The notes under the pieces were generated by a model. That model made no database searches, had not been told where the DNA came from, and saw only the letters and a program-made list of their open reading frames with translations. From the NCBI GenBank assembly GCA_021234155.1, contig JAJEKV010000072.1, positions 6,941,335 to 7,005,334 on the forward strand: 64,000 nucleotides of DNA, given 5' to 3'. Below, piece by piece: positions 56,238 to 64,000 of this stretch (positions are counted from its first letter, which is position 1; each line of letters starts with the position of its first letter). The translations under genes were made by a program, and so were the position numbers. This stretch comes from Isoetes taiwanensis (taxonomy: Eukaryota > Streptophyta > Lycopodiopsida > Isoetales > Isoetaceae).

Positions 56238-57244
56238 GGCTGAATCCGGTAAGGAAAAACGCCAAAAATCTAGGCCAAATCCAAGCTGCAATCCAAAAAC
56301 AAAAACCCAAATCGAAGCTTTAGAGGATCGAAGTGCGGGGATTGGAGAAAAATGGGAAGATTATCCAATGGCGCTGCAGTGCCCGCCACACATATCGATG
56401 CCTTCTTTGGCACTTGTGGACCACGGCAAAATCTCTACCATCCGTTGCATAATCTGACGGCTAAGATCGCGTTAAATGCTCAACTCATTTGTGGTTAGAA
56501 TGTAGAGAGCCGATTATGCTTTGGTCCTTCTTTTTTGGACACGTGGTTTTGGGTATTTGATCTTTAAGAGTCTGGCATGTGGTTCTCTGTTTTACACATA
56601 CTAATGTCAATGGTTCCATAAACTATTAACATAATAATTTAGCATCGTGTATGAATATTAGAATTGAATTGTAAAACCGTACAATGCTTTGCTTTGACTA
56701 ATTGAGCCACAGAAAAAAGCAAACCTCTACTAGTTTTAGTTGATAAAACATATTTTCTATGGCAGATGTGTTCCATTTTACATCGATTTTTGCATTATGA
56801 CAACCATCAACTCACAAAAAGTGGTCTCTGTATTATTTGGAAGCTCGTAACTTTTTATATATAACTCATCCATCTTCTAATCAAGCATTCTTAAGACATC
56901 ACAAGCAAGAGCTGAAAGAATATATGGTCATTTGCATAACCAAAACTAATATACAGTGGTAAAAAACAAGTGTCGTTCCTTCTGTAGGAGGATAATGCCA
57001 TCCATGATTGGGCTACTCAAAGAACCAACCACATTGATTATAGTAGCACATGGAAAAGTTATTCAGTTCATCCTCAGTATAGTGCTAGAGTTAGTGCTTA
57101 AGCAAGCCAGCATGTCTTAGCTCGAAATTTGCTGCATCGTGATCCACAATTTCCAATTCAAACTTAATAGGCTCCGGTGGTGCATCTCCCTACAAAGATT
57201 TATCATCAGTATGGGTGCACAAGAAATTAACAAAAAAAATCAGA
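56238..57244. other. Intergenic, upstream of thioredoxin
   Basis: About 1 kb between two minus-strand genes. It should hold the thioredoxin promoter and the 3' end of the rhodanese gene. I cannot point to a convincing TATA box or other motif. Confidence 0.4.
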
Positions 57245-59262
57245 TTATACCACTTCATATCCATCATATGGCAGAACAGCTTGGTCAATTCGCCAACCAA
57301 ATGAGCCTTGTTTATAAACAAAACACCTACAAACGAGGGATTAGTTTTTATATAATGTTTTCTTGTATGAAGAAAGACTTAACAGACCTCTGGTAGCCAA
57401 GGTCTTGGGCGTGTTGGGCTGCCCATGCAGCTCGTTTTGAGGTTCTACCTATATTTAAAAAAAGAAAACAAGAAATGCGTAAATATCTATAGACTCACAG
57501 CCAGAGTTGCCTCGTGGAAATATGGGCCTCAGGACATACTGTATAGAATTAAAACATCATTCTTTGAAATCTTAGGAAAATGGAAGTTCCTCTCCCATTC
57601 CATTGCCTCCATAGCAAGGGCTTTTGGCCACTCCTCAACTGAAAACCAGGATTACTATATCTTAGTAATTCAAAAGCATGAGTTTATCTAACATCCTATT
57701 GTGTACCTGGAACATTTACAGATCCTGCTATTTGACCGTAAAGGGCTTGCTCATCATGTCTGCGAACATCAATTGCTTGAAGGAAAACTTCACCTGCATT
57801 CCTTTTATCTTTTTCCTGCAATAAAAGGGCCACAGCATCCCTGTATGACTTCATCAATAAGACATGCTTTCTCCCCTCACCCCCTCTCCTCTCTTTATTG
57901 ACCACATTCTTACTCTCTTTCCAAACCAGCACCATAAAAGAACCCTAGTATATTATTATAAGCAAAACTGCATTCTGATGTTCCTGCAGGATTTGTTAAG
58001 GCAGACGGCTACTTTCAAAACGAGCAAGCACAGACCTGCTTAAGTATTTGATTGCTGTCATTTCAGAAGCGATTCTATCAGATAAAAAGGTTTGAATCCC
58101 ACCAGATAAAATGCTGCACCTGCATAAGCATGCTATTATATCACATTACTGGAAGAGGGAAAAGCACATCCTACTTTGCAAAGACAAACAGAACAGGAAG
58201 AGAACATGTCTATGAGGATTTGAAAATTTAAAAACTTTAAAGTGAAGACAACTAACCCATTATAACCAAGCTCAGCGGCAACTACTGCTGCTCGTTGTGC
58301 GCGAAACCCTTTTGAAGATAGAAACACCAACATGTCATTTTTACTAGGCTGTCTTGCTCTAGGAAAACGCCTTTCCCAAGATAGTTCTGAGAGCTGTAAG
58401 CAAGCTCTTACTTCATTTTCTGGTACAACAAGAATGAACCAATTTAACATAATTAGTAATTTAAGCCTCACCAATAATTCTCTGTCATGTTATACTTTTA
58501 TGCCATGGATTACAAAAAAAATACATCCCTAATAAGACAGTCTCTTTCTTAAAAACAGATCATGCCTCAGCTGTTACTCCATAATCAAATTAGCATTTCC
58601 CTTGTGTTAAACTAAATATTACCTGGAATATTTATAGGGTCGCCAATAGAAAATGGCTGAGTACGAAATGCATCAGGAAACCTAACATCAATAAGCAAAC
58701 AATGCACATTGTCTAACTCCACAAGCTTCCGCACTGCAGCCAAGGAGAGCCCAACAAAAGGTGGAGAATCAGCAGGTCTGAAAGGCATACTGTTGATCTT
58801 AGCTAAATTCACTCCTTGCATAGATGTGGCCCTCATTAGACGCCTCCTGGCAAGGGCTCCTCGAAGCTGTCTAATACCCCAAGCCAAGAGAGCAATTTGC
58901 AAGAGAAACGTTAAAGATCCCCCAACATAGTGGACCAAGAGGCGCCCACGTCTTCCTTCACCATTGTTCTCTACTTCATCAACCAAAGCAGGAACCACAA
59001 TTTCAGAGGATGCATTCCGACCACCAAACCTGAACACACTATCCTGAGCCACTGGATCTCGATGGTTTGTATCAGAGAGCGGGGTGGATAGCGAGGATGG
59101 GCGATCATCAAGGGACCAGGGTGAGGAGTCTGACGAAGGGGCTGACTGGGGTGAAGGCGGCATTGGGAAGGTGTCATCTTGTAAACTGGATGCAAGCTTT
59201 TCGAGGTCTGCCACCATGGATTTGATCGTTGCCCCGGCCTCTTCCTCCTCCGGCGTCGCCAT
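57245..59262 (-). CDS. Membrane protein with two rhodanese-like domains, catalytic Cys replaced
   Basis: Seven exons: 59262-58623, 58421-58257, 58119 to about 58032, 57815-57707, about 57641-57550, about 57444-57383 and about 57328-57245. After a Ser/Pro/Asp-rich N-terminus there is one membrane helix (YVGGSLTFLLQIALLAWGI). Domain 1 has CLLIDVRFPDAF, INIPGN, then VFLSSKGFRAQRAAVVA and LGYNGCSILSGGIQTF. Domain 2 has LQAIDVRRHDEQALYGQIAG, SVNVPG, WPKALAMEAMEWE and, across a splice, ILYSRTSKRAAWAAQHAQ. It ends FGWRIDQAVLPYDGYEVV, then TAA. Active rhodaneses have a Cys at the start of the CxxxxR loop; here the position is Ser in both domains, so sulfur transfer is unlikely and a scaffold role is inferred. 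All joins but one (exon 3 to 4) are clean. Confidence 0.8.
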
Positions 59263-59379
59263 AGCCTAGAGCTTTTGGTTGATAATCCCGATAACGGGAG
59301 AGCTTAGCCATTACTAGGCACGGCCTTTTTTCGATCCCCCCAGAGTCTCCGTATATAATTTTTATACGTGAGATGGTTC
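59263..59379. other. 5' flank of the rhodanese gene
   Basis: A short upstream stretch. TATATAATT near 59,350 could be a TATA box for the minus-strand gene but is about 90 bases from the ATG; this is weak. Confidence 0.25.
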
Positions 59380-59935
59380 GTCACAGTGAATACTCTCTCG
59401 CGGAATCACAGACCCTCCGGGAACGGGATCCGTTTCAGAGCTCCCATTTTTCATACCTGACAGAGTCAGGCGTACCCTCTGATGGATCTTAGCCGTCCAT
59501 CCGCAATCCGCAGGATGCATCCTGACAGTCCGTTCTATACCTCCCCCGGAATCACCAGAACAGAATACCGATGGAATCACCGCCAGTTTATTCCACGCGA
59601 CGGAATCACACTCCCTTGATACCGCTGGATGGAATCACGTTCTAGCATTCACCCCCACGGAATCACCCGTGGCACATTCCATGGGACAGAATACTGTTGA
59701 CGATATCCCACCAGGTGGAATCACCACGTGAAATATTCTGCTGGACGGAATCACCACATTCCAATTTGGCAAAACGGAATCACCGACTTGTAATTCTGCC
59801 AGAAGGAATCACCCAGTTGCACTTTCGCCCGGCGGAATCACCCCGTTGCAATTTCGCCCGGCAGAATCACCACAATGCAATTCTGCCGGCAGGATTACCA
59901 TACTGTGAATCCACCGGATGGAATCACCGCCCCTG
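59380..59935 (+). repeat. Minisatellite of about 31-33 bp, GGAATCACC type
   Basis: About a dozen units of CGGAATCACC plus a variable AT-rich middle plus ATTCTGCCGGA or TTTCGCCCGG. The best-preserved units lie between 59,740 and 59,900. The plus frame there (RPAESPRCNFARQNHHN) is a repeat artefact. Confidence 0.8.
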
Positions 59936-60009
59936 ATGGGCTCATCTAGGCCAACCTAACCACGTCGGCATGGGATATCCATCGTGTATATTCCGTGGCT
60001 AGTTTATTA

Positions 60010-60679
60010 TAGCCTATTTACATTGCCTCAAATGTAAATGGGGAATCTAGGTGAATCTTGGGGCAATCTTTGGGAATCTAGAGGAATCTCGAGAGGATCT
60101 GTGGGAATCAAGAGGAAGCTTCATAGAATATTTTAGAATTTAGGGGAATCTTCATAGGATCTTAGAGAATCTAGAAGAATCTACGTGAATCTTGAGAGAA
60201 TCTTTGGGATCTACGAGAAATCTTGATAAATTCTTTGAGATTCAAGCAGAATCTTCATAGAATCTTTGGGATCTAGAGGAACTTATGTGAATCTTGAGAG
60301 AATCTTTGGGGATCTAGAAGAAATCTTGATAAAATCTTTGAGATTCAAGCAAAATCTTCATAGAATCTATAGGATCTAAAGGAATCTCAAGAGAATTGGA
60401 ATTTCAAGAGAATCTTGGGGGTTAGGGGAATCTAAGGAAGTCTTCCTAAAATCTTTGAGAATCTAGGGTAATCTTGATTGAATCTTGGAGAATCTAAGGG
60501 AATCTTTGTAGAATCATAAGAATCTAGGGGAATCTTTATATAATCTTAAGGAATCTAAGGGCAGTCCAAGGGGATCTAAAAGAATCTTCATAGAATCTAT
60601 ATAGAATGTTGGGAAATCTAGAGGAATCTTGGGATAATCCTTGAAAATCTAAGGGATCTCATGAGAATCCTAGGGAATC
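60010..60679 (+). repeat. Degenerate GAATCT array
   Basis: Some fifty GAATCT or AATCTT words spaced every 9-14 bases, for example GGAATCTAGAGGAATC and TTGAGAGAATCTTTGGG. It ends exactly at the gypsy LTR. No coding content. Confidence 0.8.
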
Positions 60680-62527
60680 TGTGACGCTCCCTACTAAATA
60701 TACAGCTCCCAGCCGTACACTCCGTAGGAAATCCCCCATCCGGTCCTCCGACCGCTTGCAGCCCTCCTCCGCCTATCCAAGACTGGGGTCTCTCAGTAGT
60801 GGGGAAGGGGACACGAAGTCTTGCGCGCCCTTCCCCTATGGGCTCTTATCACAGCAGAAGCATAAACATCGTCAGAACTAGCAATAACAATACATCACAC
60901 TACCTCGGAGGGTAGCTCATCCACATATCCATAGGTGCAAAGAACATAATCATATGCCATGAAACATGAGAGCTCCTACCCGTGGCTTCGACACATAAGG
61001 AAGTCGACTGACTGGATAGGCCTCAAGATAGAGCGCACCAGAATCATGACAAGCATGGGGTGGCATAAGACAATGGCTAGGGTTGACCACTCCATCGCCC
61101 CCGTGCATACTTACTTTGGATGGGCTCCATCGGGCTCGGCATGACTCTAGCCTTCCAAAAAATGCAATCCCATCGCATCACCCATCGGGACTACTCCGGG
61201 TTGCATCTCCACCGGGTCCGCCGAGGCGAGGAAGGGTTGCATCTCCCCTTTCAGGGATCTAGAGACTCCTCGAGGCGGCTAGAGAATCGAGTGGCGACAC
61301 ACGATTCATACCGGTGAACCCCCAAAACAAGAGCCAAGTCGACACTTGCAACTCTTGAGAGGCGTGGTGGCACCATTGCCCAGGTGAGGTGTCGGGACCC
61401 ATGCTCGGCCCACACTAAGTGACCAGACCATAAGCCTAGCCCACTATGGGATCCCCCGTAGCCCCCACTCTCCTACAGGATCCTCCCTCCGTGATCGCCT
61501 CTAGTCCCGTTGTGTAGTGTTGAGTCACATCATAGCCTCCATAGCCCGGTGGGTTCCTATGTACAAAGCCTTGAGAGGAACTAAAGGGATCTACACTAGG
61601 AGCATACTACATATGGCCCTAGGTCTCTACCCCCTTCCCAATACAAGAGGAGCAAACATGATCAACCAACATCCCATAACATCATATCATGATAATCATA
61701 ATAAGAACATCTTAACCTTGAGTCACATCGTAGCCTCCATAGCCCGGGGGGTTCCTATGTACAAAGTGAGCAGAGGAACTAAGGGATCTACACTAGGAGC
61801 ATACTACATATGGCCCTAGGTCTCTACCCCCCTTCCCAATACAAGAGGAGCAAACATGATCAACCAACATCCCATAACATCATATCATGATAATCATAAT
61901 AAGAACATCTTAACCTAATCATACATATCTAACTAACAGGTTAGGGTTCCTTGATTAGGGTTCAAGATGTTCATCAAAGGTTCTAGGATGGCTCTACTCC
62001 ATATACAACATCTGCACCCATCCGGAGTGCTAACTTCCGGATGAACTACCATGACTCTACTCCACCTACCCGCTCCGTAAGGCGCTTCCTCCCATCCCCC
62101 GGTGTCTCCATTGCTCCTTGGCGGGGTCAGGTCGTGCTCCCTCTATGATCATACACACACGAGGGGGCCAAGGCCAAGGCTATGCTACGACGAGCCATGC
62201 TCGAAACGGGGTTTCGAAAAGGCGTAGATGAGTGTTCAGGTGCTAGAGTCAGGAAAAGAGGTCTAGGGTTAGGGTTTGAGCCAATATAGGTGAGGGTCCA
62301 CATGGGATGACACGTGGCACCACTAGGATGGGCCCGTGTGGCAGTTGCCCAATAGGATAAGGCCATGTGGAAATGGGCCTTATCCTAAGGTTATCTAAGT
62401 TAACAGTTAACTTAGATATATGCCCCTTGCCACTTTCTAAGGTATACAAGGCTACCAAAGGTCGACTTGTATAGTGACGGGTCCAGGAATATACGTATCT
62501 AAGACGTATATTCCCTGGAACGTCACA
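60680..62527 (-). repeat. 3' LTR of a minus-strand gypsy element (1.85 kb)
   Basis: The ends are TGTGACGCTCC at 60,680 and GGAACGTCACA at 62,527, inverse of each other as LTR ends are. On the minus strand it follows a polypurine tract and the pol end of a chromodomain gypsy element. Inside, a 198-bp unit is tandemly doubled (61,521-61,718 and 61,719-61,916; TCACATCATAGCCTCCATAG and onward). The right end contains a hairpin, CCAGGAATATACGT paired with ACGTATATTCCCTGG, at 62,483-62,518. Confidence 0.85.
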
Positions 62528-62541
62528 TTCTCCCCCCCTTA
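62528..62541 (-). promoter_or_regulatory. Gypsy polypurine tract
   Basis: Plus strand TTCTCCCCCCCTTA is AAGGGGGGGAGAA on the minus strand, directly before the LTR. This fixes the element's orientation. Confidence 0.85.
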
Positions 62542-63371
62542 GGACAATGTTGTCCTCAGCATTGCGCTAAGGTGACGAACCTATACTATTCAGGCAAAAC
62601 AACATAAGTACGCAACTTCAATTTAACTTAAATGATCAACTTCCTTATTAAATGGTTTATTGTCAAAATTTAGGCTATATTTGTACTTATACAAAATTAT
62701 ATAGCCTTAACAAGGTTACTCCCTATAATAATTTAAAACATTATTATAAGAGTTACTGGGGTCCATAATTTAATCTAAATCATGGTTCCCCCGTCTTCTC
62801 GTAATGCGCCCCTCCCCGATGCTCGCTTCTCATTTGCCTGCACGAGTAACACATCACGTTAGTTTAGTTAATAAATTTGTGGTTTTAGGGGACCACCCCC
62901 CTTACCTAATACCTTGCACTCGATCATGGCCCTTTCGGATTTGAGCTTAAGGACCATTTAAGATGATCCTATCATCACCCATGATCAAGTGCTACCTTGT
63001 ACTCGGTTACCCGGTGCCGAGTACCCCTAGTGCATCATGCCCCAAGGGTTTTAAGCTAGGGAACGTCTCACGATCCCATCATCGCGCATGATCACTTTGA
63101 CCTTCACCATGACCCCCCTATGGCCAGGTGTGCGAGCCCCGCATCGTGGCATAGGGAGCATCCGACCGATGTCCCATCATTGCGCACTATGCCTCACTTC
63201 CTCTCTCGCATGACCCTATTGGTCATGCGCACCTCTTGGTGCATGTTGGCCTAGAGAATGCCTTAAAGGCTTATCTCATCATCGCCTACATGTTCCAAAG
63301 ATTCTGGCATATGTATTCCACTAGCTAGAATACATCTGCCAGAGCTAAGGCTAACTAAGAAACATAATAAG
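62542..63371 (-). other. Gypsy 3' untranslated region
   Basis: About 830 bp between the pol stop and the polypurine tract. It has no frame of note. Words such as CCCATCATCGC and CATGATCA recur at intervals of roughly 60-80 bases, perhaps from old internal duplication. Confidence 0.5.
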
Positions 63372-64000
63372 CTAACCTCCTGGCAAGTTGGGGTCGACCA
63401 AGTCGGAGACGACTCGCCCATCAAACTCCTTCATAAATTCTGGGTATTGCTTCTCCAAATCCTGCTTCAATACCCATGTCGCGTCTTCCACGGGCAACTG
63501 CTTCCACTTGACCAAATACTGGAGGGACTGAGACCTTCTAGTCTTCTTGAATGACTTATCAAGAAGCAATTCAGGCACAATTTCAACTTGCTCTTCTGTC
63601 ATTTCCAACAAAGCTGGAGTATCCAAGACCTCCTCAGGGTTAGGATTGTGCCTTTTCAATAAACTTACATGGAAGACTGTGGACCTTAAGGTGCGCCGGG
63701 AGATCCAACTTGTAGGCCTGAGAGCCCACCTTCTCCAAGATCTTGAACGGACCGGCCCACCTAGGGGCAGGCTTCTTACAATTACCAATCCGAAGCTTAG
63801 CTTGCTTGACCTTGATCTTCAATCACACGCTATCGCCTACCTTGAACTCCCTTACGGTCCCCAGGCTGCCGGGCTACACTCTTTCGGCCGACTTCATCGC
63901 TAGAAGGTTCCACCATGCTTTGATATCTCCTAGCATCTGCTGGGATACTTCGACCTTTGACACATGATTGTGCCAAGTATCCGGGGTTAGGCACTGGTAC
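63372..64000 (-). pseudogene. Gypsy integrase C-terminus with chromodomain, partial
   Basis: Reading left from the window edge: KVEVSQQMLGDIKAWWNLLA, FKVGDSV then a stop, LKIKVKQAKL, RWAGPFKILEKVGSQAYKLD (the integrase C-terminal SH3-like part), then a frameshift near 63,680. It continues FHVSLLKRHNPNPEEVLD, then the chromodomain LQYLVKWKQLPVEDATWVL with LEKQYPEFMKEF, and ends with a stop after PNLPGG. Chromodomains steer chromovirus integration to marked chromatin. The stops and frameshift show this copy is dead; the rest of pol lies outside the window. Confidence 0.88.

Noticed and set aside
57540-57590. Apparent frameshift in the second rhodanese domain
   Set aside because: A GTATGT donor after ILY and an ATATAG acceptor before AGAACCTC restore the frame, so it is an intron.
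1-64000. CRISPR array, bacterial operon or phage region
   Set aside because: Repeats are not spaced by unique spacers of constant length, and genes have spliceosomal introns; this is plant nuclear DNA.

Overview
The window looks like repeat-rich nuclear DNA of a land plant. The evidence is a RUS2-type gene, a chloroplast m-type thioredoxin gene and a TIFY-domain gene fragment, all with GT-AG introns and plant-like exon structure, in AT-rich DNA dominated by plant transposon classes (copia, chromodomain gypsy, LINE, PIF/Harbinger, hAT, CACTA-like, SINE). I cannot fix the lineage. Nothing is prokaryotic, and no rRNA gene, complete tRNA gene or CRISPR array is visible. Exon boundaries were read by eye from splice sites and family similarity.

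Layout. 1-6,425: two related, decayed minus-strand genes that share a conserved N-terminal region, a coiled coil and a RING-like zinc motif. The second also carries a C48/Ulp1-type protease domain. 7,281-13,065: an element with about 180-bp terminal inverted repeats (TIRs), holding a non-coding retroposon and a LINE fragment cut off at the right TIR. 13,450-18,121: a PIF/Harbinger transposase and a hAT remnant with an 8-bp target-site duplication (TSD). 19,304-21,530: a RUS2-like gene. 21,880-25,836: SINE-like pieces, two minisatellite blocks (one rich in heat-shock-element-like motifs) and a CACTA-like end. 26,195-27,545: palindrome-rich arms around a BTB/NPH3 gene fragment. 28,212-31,822: two more copies of the retroposon. 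33,532-37,440: a fold-back element with a 12-mer inverted array around TIFY and BEACH gene fragments. 38-40.3 kb: DFR-like and LINE fragments, a fourth retroposon copy and a perfect-hairpin MITE. 40,714-49,804: a copia element whose 5' LTR was split by a LINE. 52,011-53,504: a small TIR element. 55,301-56,237: thioredoxin m. 57,245-59,262: a membrane protein with two rhodanese domains. 59.4 kb to the end: minisatellites, then the 3' LTR and pol end of a minus-strand chromodomain gypsy element.

Three genes look intact and host-like: RUS2, thioredoxin m and the tandem rhodanese gene, all on the minus strand. RUS2 proteins act in plastid-linked early seedling and auxin processes, thioredoxin m reduces chloroplast enzymes, and the rhodanese protein seems non-catalytic because serine sits where both active-site cysteines should be. 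Most of the rest is nested mobile DNA. At least two, perhaps three, TIR elements appear to hold pieces of host genes, as Pack-type elements do.
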